Shown in pieces: positions 12,619-22,982 of a stretch of 64,000 nucleotides of DNA. A model generated the notes under the pieces. It made no database searches. It saw nothing but the letters and a program-made list of their open reading frames with translations, and was not told the origin of the DNA. Positions within the stretch are counted from its first letter, which is position 1. Every line of letters begins with the position of its first letter. The stretch comes from Phorcus lineatus (Eukaryota; Mollusca; Gastropoda; Trochida; Trochidae), in the NCBI GenBank assembly GCA_921293015.1, contig OV121088.1, forward strand, positions 2,356,001-2,420,000, read 5' to 3'. The translations under genes were made by a program, and so were the position numbers.

Positions 12619-13754
12619 AGGAGTGCCGGAAGTGCGAGGAGGTGGTGCGCAGTGTTGAACGGCGCAGCCAGGAATCAAGCTTCCTGTGTGTAGACATAGC
12701 CGTCACTCTGCTGAATAACCGACCCCGCCGCGCAAAGAACACGGCAAACCGGAAACAGGACCGAATCCGTAAGTTAGAAGAACTGCTCGAAAAGGTCACA
12801 GCCTTGAGAAACTCCAAAGGCGGGATTCTGCTCGTTCACATTACCGGACTTTCAAAAGGGGACCGTTTCCTTGGTTACTTTGATGAGTTTATTGACGAAA
12901 AGCTGAACAGGCTGATAGAAGACGGTAAGCAGTTTGTGGACACGTACAGTCGGTTCTGGCTGAATGAGAAACCAGGATTCACAGACTACACGGACTTCGT
13001 CTGTCTGACTGTGAAGGCTTCCTGTAGTATCTCAACCTGCGACTTCAAAACCAAAATCTTACTGGACAGCGCAATAGAGAACCCGTCAACCACCAACATC
13101 CTCTCGCTTCTTTCAGGACGGAGGAAGTTTTCTGACCAAGCTCCAACAATTCGAGGATCGCCTGAGACTCTGAGCCAGCTGAACGAGAGCAGGAACATCC
13201 AACTGAAAGCCTTTAAGGGCAACGAGGAGAAGCAGAAAAGCCTTCTCCAGAATATCCAGAGTCTTGCTGAGTACATCTGGGAGTCCCTCCGTCTCAGGGA
13301 GTACATCACAGCTTACACCAAGCTGGAGGGAGGTGGGTCCTACTTTGTGGGCATAGAAGAGATCGAGGTCGAGAGAGATTCTCCAAAGGGTCAGTACTTT
13401 ACCAAGACACTGGACATCCACGGGGTGCCTGTTTCTAAGGCCAGCAGTTCTTGCTTTAAGTCGATATTTGGACGTTTGATAGAGAAAGACATCCTTGTTT
13501 ACAACTACGACGGACAGAAATTGTTAACTCCACCCAATCTGATTGAGGTCGAGTTTCATCCAATCAGTGACGTAAACAACTCTGACGTAGTGGTTATCGA
13601 GGTAGCGGTGAGGCAGACGACAGGACTAGTATTTTATGACAGCAAGGGACCCAAGTCGTTTCGTCTGCACAACCAACAGCTGGTCCCAGTTCCCGGCAAG
13701 AGATGGTTTCAGATGATAAGGAAACTCGCTGACAGCTTCAAGGAAGTCAAATAG
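12619..13754 (+). CDS. Schlafen-family core exon (two AlbA_2-like lobes)
   Basis: This internal or terminal exon encodes a Schlafen (SLFN) core. The acceptor TATTGCAG ends at 12618, and two bases complete a split codon before ECRKCEEVV. There is no in-frame ATG except near the C-terminus, so the start codon must lie in an unseen upstream exon. Counting from codon 12642, lobe 1 has LRNSKGGILLVHI (55-67) and GDRFLGYFDEFIDEKL (73-88). Lobe 2 has the SLFN-type NESRNIQLKAF (181-191) and LREYITAYTKLEGGGSYF plus VGIEE (218-240). The segment ends with VFYDSKGP..SFRL..WFQMI, as SLFN cores do. In SLFN11/13 this fold binds and cuts tRNA through an E/E/D site. The matching positions here read E182, Q187 and E239 or E240, so the site is altered. 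The frame ends at TAG 13752-13754. The family call is firm; catalytic activity is doubtful. Confidence 0.8.
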
Positions 13755-13847
13755 ACAATGGAAAGCAGTCCGGGTTAGTTTTCACATTTCATCTAAACCA
13801 GGGGGGATACAGGGTGTCACAAGTTACAAGTTAGTTAACTATTATGC

Positions 13848-13990
13848 AGGGTCCCGTTGCGCAAAACACTAAGGTGACCTTATATCACTAATACTAAGTG
13901 ATATACCTTGATAAAAAGGTAGCCTTGTGGAATGTTAAAGGATGACACTAAGGTTAACTTTGGTGCTAAGTTGCTTCGTGCAACGACCCT
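13848..13990. repeat. Inverted-repeat element, family B, 143 bp
   Basis: AGGGTCCCGTTGCGCAAAAC with ACTAAGGT at left is the imperfect inverse of GTGCTAAGTTGCTTCGTGC with AACGACCCT at right. Relatives are at 63669-63785 and, eroded and inverted, at about 1811-1890. It is probably a MITE. Confidence 0.7.
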
Positions 13991-14159
13991 CAGATTCTGT
14001 TAATTATGTGTGTATGAATATCTACATAATTTTAGATCCCTGTCCTATACACTTTCTTTGTATACTTTTATGATGTATATGAGAAATAGACTCTCAACAT
14101 TTACTATATATCGAGCTCTCATCGGTGGGTTACAACCCCAACCTTGGATACACTAGTCT

Positions 14160-14291
14160 CAGGCCCGTAGCACCAATTTCACGTCACTCACATAGTCATT
14201 ATTGCCTGTTGTGCTCAATGTCAGTGTCTGTTTCACTACTTGTATCGTGCAATCAAAAAAACATTTTTCCCCTAAAGTTGCTACGGGCCTG
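14160..14291. repeat. MITE with CAGGCCCGTAGCA ends
   Basis: CAGGCCCGTAGCA begins at 14160 and its perfect inverse TGCTACGGGCCTG ends at 14291. The pentamer AGTCT flanks both ends (14155-14159 and 14292-14296), a likely target-site duplication. The CAGG start recalls hAT elements, but those make 8-bp duplications, so the superfamily is left open. Confidence 0.65.
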
Positions 14292-16936
14292 AGTCTGTAG
14301 TCCGGTCAGACCCTGAAATAAGGTAGAAGCCTAAGCAAGTCTATAAAAAGACTTTAGATCTTGATTTCAGTCTCCATTTCATCTCATTTAATATTTTAAA
14401 AGTTTTTCGACTGACTGATACATTTTAGACTATAGATACACCATTGAAACCACTTTTGTCAATACCACTGCTGCTGTCCCTGCACTCGTAGCTACATTAA
14501 ACTTTTCCCCAAGTATTTGATAAGTCGATTTTCATGGACAGTCGTACAAGACAACTAGTACAAAATCTAAAATCCTCAAAGTAAAGGCATTTACATGATT
14601 TGTTGGACAAAGGAATTTATATTCCGAATCATTTTGTTAAGTGAGCTATCAAAGAATTTAAACACAATATCGGTGATATACGATAATAACATAAATGTAT
14701 CAATCATATCGGATGGAACATCGGTAGGCACTTAGGAAGAAACACCATTAATTTCCGTGAATACTCGGTCGACTACGGAAGCAAACTCACCTCAAAATGG
14801 CGAAGCTTGAACAGTTTTCGATTTTAACAAATTTAGTTTTATGTTCTCTTCGATTTTTAGATGTATTTAGTTTAATAAGCTCGCATTGAAAGGGGATATG
14901 AATAGGGAACCACGGGTTTACATATAAATGAATTGAGTTATTACGGCGCTATTTGCAAATAGTTGGGCTTCTGGGGCGCTATCATTAATCGGCCTCGGTA
15001 AATTATTTCACGAGGTACTTCATTGCAAATTCTAAAAAATAATATATCGTGAGATGTTTTGATTGTTGATTAGTTTGGCGATGTCTTGTATAAGTTAGGT
15101 TGTTGGTACAAAACAACGTAGGCCAAACAGGATCACGTGATGTTTGGTTGATGACCGACCTTATTGGTCGATATCAAAAATACAGATAACAAGCTGGAAC
15201 TATTTTCTGACGCGCTACGACAAAGTGCAGACGTTCATCGTTCCTAGAGTGATCACGTGACACAAATCCATTGCAATTTGTTTTGCTCCCAAGATCGTTC
15301 GTCAGGAGTTGACTTATCTTCCCCGGTGTTGACTAATGTTCGGATCATTGCATAGATTTTGAATAAGAAAAATAGAATAGTTTTACTTACCTGAATTATT
15401 TATACATTCTTAAAATCCAACAATAACAATAAACACGATTTTGGTATACATTTTGTAATGGTAAATACATTCAAAACATTTTTTTTAAATGATTAAATTA
15501 ACATGAAAATGTAACTTTCAGTAGTTATTGTTGTATATTCATATTGATGAAACCTTATGACTATCTTTACGAATTCAACTACAGCAATTAGAATTGCCTT
15601 CATAGGCATCTCGGATTGGTTTGAGCTTTTTTTTAAATTATTTCTATGAATTCTGCTATATCATTTCAAGATCTTGCCCTAAATCGTAACACATAGATAA
15701 CAATAAATGATGAATTTGTTGCTTGTTTCGTTTTTGAATACTCAAACGACAACAACGAAAAAAAATGAGCAAGAAATGTATCTATATTCCAACTCGTCTA
15801 TGCCGCCATTTTTGTTCATGAATACCTGTTATTAACAATGCATACAAAATTCATTAACATAATTCACAAAATTAGCTAAACATAATCTGTAAGGTCTCTT
15901 GTGATTTATCGTAATCACGACGATAAACGTTGAAAGCGAAAGCGATACAGCATCACCTGACAATATACCAAACCTTAACAAATGGAAATATCGACACAAT
16001 TACTCAAATTCATAACATTAATCTATAACCCCGTCGGTACATATGCTTTCAATGCGAGAACATAAAAATGAATGCATCAAAATTCGCAGAAGAGAACGAA
16101 TTGGGACGATATCCCTTCCGATAAGGACGGACATTTTCTGTTAATACTGTTTATCAATATTGACGTGTTTGTTTCGCGATTTAGCTGCGTTTTTATCCAT
16201 AATGGAAGCTTTTCCTTCAGTTAAACACTGTCTTTCAAATTCGTTGCGTTTCCTTCGCTTATTTAGGTGTTCATGTTTTTACAATAAATGCAGCGGTATT
16301 CTGAAATTGGTCTTTGTCTATATTTACAAATAAAGAATAGACTACACCTCATTATTTATTTGAAATCAAGGACATTATTGACACCTTGGCACTAATTAAC
16401 ATTAAGAATTAGCAACATTTGTTTGATAGTTAAAAGTAATTTTCAGTTAGAACGTAAAAATTGAAATGATTGCAGGGTATGATTGACAATGACTTACATT
16501 AAAGGGAGATAATTCATTTCTGAAGGACAAAATCTGCAACATATTTGCCATTTATCTCCTTAAAAAAGGTTAATATATATGTTTTTTGGCCATCAAAATA
16601 TTTTGAAAATACATATTTGAAGCACTGTAAGTAATAAACATTATTTATTTTTGACAATTCTTTTCAATCATCAATGAGTTTAATAAAATGTAAATGAGTG
16701 ACGCAATTTCCCCCTAATTGCCCTTACTTATAAAGCAAAAAATTCCCCTCTCACTCATTGCATTGAGAAAAGTTTTTCTTTTAAATTTATCCTGGGCTGA
16801 ATATGAAGGTTCGGCCAGAAACAATAGTAAAGATAGAAACGGCTTGTATTCATAGTAATGTCGCATTCGGGTGACCACTATGTTAGATTTGGGATTTGTT
16901 TGCTGAGTATGTACGATGGTTCTTTCAAAGTAATCG

Positions 16937-17254
16937 GGGGCGGGATAGCGCAGTGGTTAGCGCGTTCGGCTTCGGATCAGGAGGTCCGTGGCTCGAATCC
17001 CGCCAGGGGCTCGGCAACTTTGTCTGCAGTAGAGAACTGTTCTACACGCAGTCAGGTTTGGGTGCAATGCTACACTGAAATTCAGCGCAGTACCACCCAT
17101 GGTTCGCTAGTTCCAGCCGATGCTCGCAGGTTTCACCGCAATGCATAGCCACAATAGTGTTGCAGGCTTTCTCCCTGCCATGATACTAGCAGCCGCGATA
17201 TAAGTGAAATAATCTTGAAAGCGGCGTTAAACAACATCTCACTCACTCACTCAC
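16937..17254 (+). mobile_element. tRNA-headed SINE, full length
   Basis: The head has a pol III A box (TAGCGCAGTGG, 16946-16956) and B box (GGCTCGAATCC, 16990-17000, one mismatch to consensus), in a sequence resembling a tRNA-Arg(TCG)-like ancestor. The body follows, then a GAAATAATCTTGAAAGCGGC-type 3' domain and a (TCAC)n tail. A 12-bp target-site duplication, TCAAAGTAATCG, flanks it (16925-16936 and 17255-17266), which proves insertion as a unit. Such SINEs are common in molluscs. The frames at 16858-17148 are translations of the SINE. Confidence 0.9.
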
Positions 17255-17590
17255 TCAAAGTAATCGTCTTAAAATTGCAAACGACAATTTTATTTTAATG
17301 ATAATTGGTCTTGTATCGTTATAATACCGGAAACGTGCCTCGACACCCACGCACAAATTTGTCACACGTTATTTTGGATATTTATAAAATACAGGGGACA
17401 TAAAGACCAAATTTGGTTGATTAAATAGATTATCTTGTCTTGTAAATATATGTAAATAGGACGAGTGGTTTCGGCCTCTGCTAGTTGTATTGAAAACTTT
17501 TTGGGTAATCGGTGACGATAAAGCAAGCCGAGTGGAATTGTGACACGTTTGACAGACATATTGTCATATCATGAAAAGAAGGGAAAACCC

Positions 17591-18018
17591 TTAAAGAGCC
17601 ACTCCGTGAATTGGTGGAGTCATATATGCCAAACTTAATCAATGGTGTCATTTGATCGCGAAGTATCGACTGTTACCAAGAACACAGTTTAAAGCTTGTT
17701 GTTTTATTACAGTGACAGTATGAAGGTAGAACGTCGCAATTATGATCGAAAACCGGACAGTGGCGCGCGTCAAATAGTCAAACGTAATTTTGGAGACTAA
17801 AACAGCCAGGAGGGAAGTTAAGAGTTGAACGTGTTTGTTAGGTTATATCACTTGTATCCATGTATATTGGGCGTGATATCTACACCTCTGGCTGTTTTTA
17901 GATTTTCATTTGTCATATATAAAAGTTAAGATGTTTTGATTTATATCACCACATATGATATTTAGGTTCGTTTCAAAGATAAATAATATGTTACGAAAAT
18001 CACGGAGTGGCTTTTTAA
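17591..18018. repeat. MITE family C, copy 2
   Basis: The ends TTAAAGAGCCACTCCGTGA and TCACGGAGTGGCTTTTTAA are inverse. The 428-bp body matches the copy at 5625-6464 outside that copy's nested insert, for example CGTAATTTTGGAGACT and GGCGCGCGTCAAATAGTCAA. Confidence 0.8.
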
Positions 18019-18056
18019 GATAAAGAACCATAATAACGAGGCAAATATTTGATGCA

Positions 18057-18148
18057 GTAAAATAGCTTATAATGGAGAAGTAAAATAGCTTATAATGGAG
18101 AAGTAAAATAGCTTATAATGGAGAAGTAAAATAGCTTATAATGGAGAA
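18057..18148 (+). repeat. 23-bp tandem repeat, 4 copies
   Basis: GTAAAATAGCTTATAATGG followed by AGAA is repeated four times without visible mismatch, just upstream of the second group of SLFN exons. Confidence 0.9.
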
Positions 18149-18517
18149 GGCATTTATATGTTAGTAATTGCGGACCTTTTTGGTTCTACTGATTGACAGA
18201 TTCAGTGAGTATGTTTGTAAGAAAGAATGGCTTCAGAAACAATAAACATGTTGAGGTTCGATGGGGTTTAGATTCGGATATAACACGGGACTGTAGAAAA
18301 CTGTGGAGATAGGATCCGGAAGTGAGTTAAACAAGAAAAAAACATTCCTCATTGAACAAATGAAGTAAACTTTAGACTAACCTTAAAACTAACTTCTTGA
18401 AAAGCAACTCTAGAATTGGGATAAAAACTTTAATTCCTTTACCTAGGTTATTTTTCCTATTTCCCATTCTAAGGAAATATTCTGTATGAATTTGTATTTG
18501 ATTCCTTGTGACAACAG

Positions 18518-18583
18518 GTGCGAGCAGACATGGCGAGGAGAAAACACCCGAGAACAGTTGTCAGGGGGTTGTCGATATGACAG
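18518..18583 (+). CDS. Small SLFN exon (linker start), provisional
   Basis: A 66-nt symmetric phase 1-1 exon between acceptor GACAACAG and donor CAG/GTGCGT. Only one frame is open and phase-compatible with the next exon; it reads ASRHGEEKTPENSCQGVVDM. The exon is hydrophilic, as expected for a flexible joint between the SLFN core and the linker domain. It could receive the phase-1 donor at 13773/13774. It is supported by splice signals and phase only. Confidence 0.45.
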
Positions 18584-18908
18584 GTGCGTGTTCATTATAT
18601 CGATCTATCACAACATGATGTTTCATGGCATGGGAAGTGATGGCAGTAGTTTAACACAGGTAGCGTGCTGTCTAAGTACATTAGTTCAATTCCAGTGTAT
18701 TCTTTGTTGTTACCATTCTTGCAATTGTCTTAAGACAACTGTATTGAATGATTGGTCCTAAAATTAAAACTTTGCATCGAATTCTCAAAATTTTCGCCAA
18801 GTTCTATTTTCACTCATACAATTATTCATCTGGTACTGTGTTTTCTCATTTTCAGTTTCATGATTCTGTCAAAAACCAATGAGTAACAACCGCATTTAAC
18901 TGTTTCAG

Positions 18909-19031
18909 GTGTTGTTGACATAACTCAAAGCCGAGTGTTTGAGTTGCCTAGCAACGACCCCTTCCTGCCACAACTAAATCAGCTTGGTGATAGTCTAGAC
19001 AACATCACGTCACATTTGACAACCAACAAGG
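18909..19031 (+). CDS. SLFN linker-domain exon
   Basis: A 123-nt phase 1-1 exon: acceptor TGTTTCAG, donor AAGG/GTACGT. It reads VVDITQSRVFELPSNDPFLP and then LNQLGDSLDNITSHLTTNK. It joins in frame to KDGVKFYPRNLM of the next exon through a split Asp codon. Its place between the core and the SWADL-like region matches the start of the SLFN linker domain. Confidence 0.65.
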
Positions 19032-19645
19032 GTACGTTACTCTTCTGTATCGTTTCGATTTTATGATTGACACAATTTACGTCGATTGACAGCTGTTTAA
19101 GAAGATTGTCACAAGATTTATGCATAAAGATGATTTGTGATTTGTTTTCTCTGAACATTGAAGAGTTTGGTAATGGTGAATGCTAATAGGTTAGAATACT
19201 AGTATGTAGATCCTTTCAGTTAACAATCAATAGAACGTATTTTCTTACAACCTTTTAAATCTTACCTCTATGGGGTAAAGTGTCAAATATGTTGTTATTT
19301 TATGGAGAAGTAGTGGTTGTTTCGGGAAATCAACATCCCCATTCCAATCAGTTAAGTATAGTGATAATAGACAGGTTTCAGTCTTGATTTGTGATTGAAG
19401 ATCGGACAATGGCGTGCGCCAGTAACTCGATTTGAACTTAACTAAGGACATGTTGAATTTCGGGTCTTACCAAAATCATCAAAAATCTTAAAACTTTCCC
19501 TTTGGGACCTCAATAAGGGCTCAAAGAGTTATATATACACTTGGTGCCTTTTTTCAGGTATCGCGTCAGATTATTTTGGTTGTTCACCAGTTTGTTATTG
19601 CTAAACGACTAGTATGTGTTTGATGGAGCCCACTACTGTTTACAG

Positions 19646-20408
19646 ACGGTGTGAAGTTCTACCCTCGGAACCTGATGAGGAACGCGTCCTTGACGATGAA
19701 GCAGCTTTGTGAGAGACTGGAAGAGAGATATAACAGGGATAGTCACACCCTGGTCTACCTCGCCCACTGCCTCTCTGTCTCCCTCAACATCACCTCGCCG
19801 ACAGGTGCCCGTCAGGCTCCCCCTAGCACCGTGTGTGACGTCGTCGTTCTGTCTCAACACGCACCTGTTCTTGTTCTCACCGTGGGTTCCAAGAGTCCGG
19901 ATTCCAAACACCACAACCTCAGCATTGCCAAGGGTCTCGTTTCAGCTGTCCGGAACTTCACCAGCGAGCACTTCAGTGCGTTGTGTGGAGTTCTGGAAGA
20001 CACAGACCTGGACTCTTCGATGACCTTTGACACTGCCCTCAAAGACATATCCGAATCCTCCTCCTCCTTCTGTAACCCAGACTCGCTCAGTATGACGGAG
20101 TCCAAGTTCAAACACATCCTGAAGGCGTTGGCTGCTGTCGTCTCTGTATCTAAAGGTGCACAGGTTGTGAGGTCATTAACTGAGATTGATTCGTCCAAGG
20201 ATGAGGTTGAGGATGAGGATTTGTGGTTTCTGACTAAGGAACAATTCCTTCTCTTGACAGAGAATATAGACACATGTGATCTTGTTGTGGTGTGGGCGGG
20301 GCCAGGAACTGGATCCAGCACGCTGATGGTCGAGGTGGCGATCAGGCTGGAGAGGAGGGGACGAACTCTGCTGGTGGCCCATTCTCGTAGGCTCTGTCAA
20401 TCAGCCAG
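19646..20408 (+). CDS. SLFN linker and helicase P-loop exon
   Basis: A 763-nt exon: acceptor GTTTACAG, donor CAG/GTAAAT. The first part matches the SLFN linker: KFYPRNLM, then LAHCLSVSLN in the place of the family's SWAVDL motif, then VCDVVVLSQHAPVLVLTV. A Ser/Asp-rich stretch follows. FLTKEQFLLLTENID then leads into the SF1-type P-loop at 20299-20322, which reads GPGTGSST. The invariant Walker A lysine is Ser (TCC, three base changes from either Lys codon), so ordinary ATP binding is unlikely. RRGRTLLVAHSRRLCQ follows, like the strand after the P-loop in SLFN helicases. In the full family this domain acts on nucleic acid. Here it is probably structural or degenerate. Confidence 0.75.
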
Positions 20409-21035
20409 GTAAATAGACTCAAGTTTAGTCTACGATTTTTAAAAAAAATTAACAAAACGCTTTTGTGAATTTTAATATCTTGCTCTTATGTTGTCATGGT
20501 AAAGTGTAATAAGGCTGAATGAGGATCTAAGTTTATCGAAGACTCCTATTTCATCGAAGTCGAGCAACACTACCAGAGGAATATATACTTGTGTTGATTA
20601 GAGGGTTGCATGTTTTTTTAATTAAGGGACATAATACACATGCCCGCAATATATTTGTCATTTACATTATAATCAAGTGCAATCTATTATTTTTTTGTTA
20701 GCTAAAATGTAAATATGTTTTTATTACTAGAGCTCTGAAATTATATCCTGATCTTCATGCAATTAGTTTTGTTTTGATTAAATGTTTAACAGGAAAAGGA
20801 AATGAGTGACGGCTCTGTCGCCTGTGAAGTTTTCCAATTAAAGAGAAAATACTTCTCAACCTCAACGGAATGATAATTTATTCCTGTCGAATATCATGCC
20901 GAACATAATTATTCTTTAGTATAGGAGACGATATATTGTTATCAATATTTGATATAATCTCGTGTGCATTAGTTGTGTTGCCTCATATAAAGTAGATTTG
21001 CCCTCTGGAAAGATACAATAATCGTTTTATTTCAG
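20409..21035 (+). other. Intron of the SLFN gene
   Basis: 627 bp of AT-rich DNA between the donor CAG/GTAAAT and the acceptor TTATTTCAG. No other feature is seen. Confidence 0.65.
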
Positions 21036-21216
21036 GAAGCACAAAGTTTGTTACCGTGTCGTGGTGAGAGAGGATTTCCTCGCAAACCAAGAGGACTCCA
21101 GTGCAATGTTGGAACATGTTGATCACGTGGTAGCTGAGGACGTGCCAGAAGATCTTCTCTGTCGGGAGGGCAGAAAGGTTCACACATGGTTGTGTCTAAA
21201 GGTCAAAGGTCACTGA
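21036..21216 (+). CDS. SLFN helicase motif II exon, truncated end
   Basis: The acceptor TTATTTCAG gives a phase-2 join (split Arg codon) to the previous exon. It reads KHKVCYRVVVREDFL, then LEHVDHVVAEDVPEDL in the place of Walker B (usually DHIFVDEAQ-like), then REGRKVHTWLCLKVKGH and TGA at 21214-21216. Helicase motifs III-VI are missing. Either the protein ends here, or a weak donor before the TGA (for example AAAG/GTCACT, phase 1) joins a later exon. That donor would be phase-compatible with the propeller exon at 21591. The upstream part is well supported and the 3' end is uncertain. Confidence 0.6.
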
Positions 21217-21590
21217 CAGGCATCTTTTAGGGTGCCAATTATCATATGTAACGTAAATGGCGCTTCCAAATGTTGAGGCTTGTAAACATTAATAATCAAC
21301 GGATAACAGTGAAACGAAATAATGCAAATTATTTTGGGTATCGCAAAAGATTTTGAAGATTCTCGAAGATCCTATTTCTAACATTTGATTCCTACGTTTG
21401 AATTCATGTTATTTTCATCGCAGGGTCGCGTGTCGCTTTGAGGCAGCAGCAGAAAGTTGTACATTCCTATATAAAGAAATTCCACTTGGTGATAGGGTGG
21501 GCGGCAATTACACTTTTCTTACAATGTTAACGAAACACGTCCCTGTGTTTATCAACAATATCAGAGTACCAAAATGGTTTTCTTTTCCAG

Positions 21591-22633
21591 ACAAAACATA
21601 TCCGAGCAAAACGACAACCACCCCCAAATCTCCCATCTACACTTCTGATGTAGCTGCTGTATCACCACGGGCACATGCCTCTTCAATGACACCTGTATTC
21701 ACCACGGGGGCAATGAGAGCTGAAGTCAGGACACCTGCCAGGGCACCTTCCTTCACGACACCAGAGACCGAGGACACAGTAGTGTCTGAAGCACGGGCAC
21801 CTGCAGTTTCCATAGCAATGAAAACACCCAAGCTTGTCGATACCATTAGTTTCCGGATGGACGGGGACACGAAGGACCCTAGGATTTATGACTTCCTGGT
21901 ATTAAGGGTAGATAACTCTCAAGTCATTGTGGCTGTGGATATTGATAACTGTAAGATAAAAACTTTTTTCTCAGAGAAAGGTGAACCGAAGACTGGTTTC
22001 ATGACAATAGACAAGGACGCTGCCGGCATTACCAAACTTGGAAACATGGCCGCCGTTACAGTACCTTCCTCTCGTATCATACGGGTCATCGAGGTGACCC
22101 CTTACCTCAAGCCACATAGTGTTATTCACACAGAGAGACGCTACAGTGATATTGCCAGTCTTTGCGATAACAAGATGGCAGCATGTGCCCCAAAGGATGG
22201 TTTCGCATGTGTTGATTTCATTGACTACACTGGCAAGATTTACAATTCCATTTCCCGTGACCCGGAAGGACATTTTCTCTTTACGAACCCTCTTGTCATA
22301 GAGCCAGTGTCACCCTCCAGTGTCCTCGTGTATGATAAGGAAAGGAACTCAATCCAGTGCGTGACCGACCGGGGCCTTGTCCACTTTCGGTACAAGTCGG
22401 ACCGGAAGTTGAAGTATCCATGTGGGATGACGGTTTTACCGACGGGCGAGGTGTTGGTGGCTGATTCAGGACAACAGAAGGTCACCATGCTAGATCGGGA
22501 GGGGAACTACGTGAGAGACGTCCTCACACGACAGGACAATACCGCATTCCCCTACAGAGTGGCGTGCGACCAAGAGGGGCGACTTTATGTCGCATTGTTT
22601 TATAAAGAGTTGAAGGTGTTTGAATTTACTTGA
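21591..22633 (+). CDS. TRIM/NHL-type beta-propeller, 3'-terminal exon
   Basis: The acceptor TTTTCTTTTCCAG ends at 21590. The frame starts with a split codon (phase 1) and runs to TGA 22631-22633. The same frame is open back to 21398, so a longer exon from the AG at 21423 is possible. A Thr/Pro/Ala-rich linker (about 70 residues, several TP and AP pairs) precedes some 260 residues of blade-like repeats: VIVAVDIDNCKIKTF, MAAVTVPSSRIIRVIEV, FACVDFIDYTGKIYNS, VLVYDKERNSIQCV, GEVLVADSGQQKVTMLDREG, RLYVALFYKELKVFEF. This is the C-terminal propeller of molluscan TRIM2/3/56/71-like proteins, which binds RNA or protein. No RING, B-box or coiled coil is seen upstream; only SLFN exons are. It may be the end of its own gene, the 3' end of a SLFN fusion, or an orphan exon. 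Confidence 0.75.
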
Positions 22634-22982
22634 TAATCAAAATGACTACATTTCCGCCTTCAATGGTTGGACCTTTACCGTGATATCATCTACCTATACC
22701 ATTTTTTTGTTTTGAGAAACACGTGACAAGGCACATCGCCGCTTTTCAGAGCTGTGCTTATTTAATGATATCATCTGCATGTTTATTATTTTCAATAAGG
22801 CAAGACAGAGACGATACCGATGACCACTGATTATGTGCTTATAACAAAACTATGATCATGGACAACCTCCGGTAATTAATTACGGAGATCATTTGTAACG
22901 CTGTATAATGAGCTTTGTGACTTAAAACTGACAAAGCCTCTCTCCAGAGCCGGCTCAAAATCATCATAATTAAGTAGAATTC

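Larger units (their letters stand above)
13755..18517 (+). other. Presumed intron or intergenic gap inside the SLFN locus
   Basis: After TAG 13752-13754 the same frame stays open for six codons to a donor-like CCGG/GTTAGT, with the exon end at 13773 (phase 1). The next recognised exon (18518) begins with two bases of a split codon, which fits that phase. The gap holds MITEs (13848-13990, 14160-14291, 17591-18018), a SINE (16937-17254) and a 23-bp array (18057-18148). Between 14294 and 16936 only AT-rich DNA is seen. Confidence 0.5.

Noticed and set aside
12986-13421. Minus-strand frames opposite the SLFN core exon
   Set aside because: Antisense shadows of a well-supported coding exon.
16937-17010. 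tRNA gene (also at 63847-63920)
   Set aside because: Both have pol III boxes but the body, tail and target duplication show SINEs. The acceptor stem does not pair as a tRNA should.
18486-18761. 91-codon plus frame around the small SLFN exon
   Set aside because: It is in a different frame from the one that joins in phase to 18909, and it runs into AT-rich intron.
19633-20400. Minus-strand and alternate plus frames over the SLFN linker exon
   Set aside because: Shadows; only the frame with the P-loop and splice phases makes sense.
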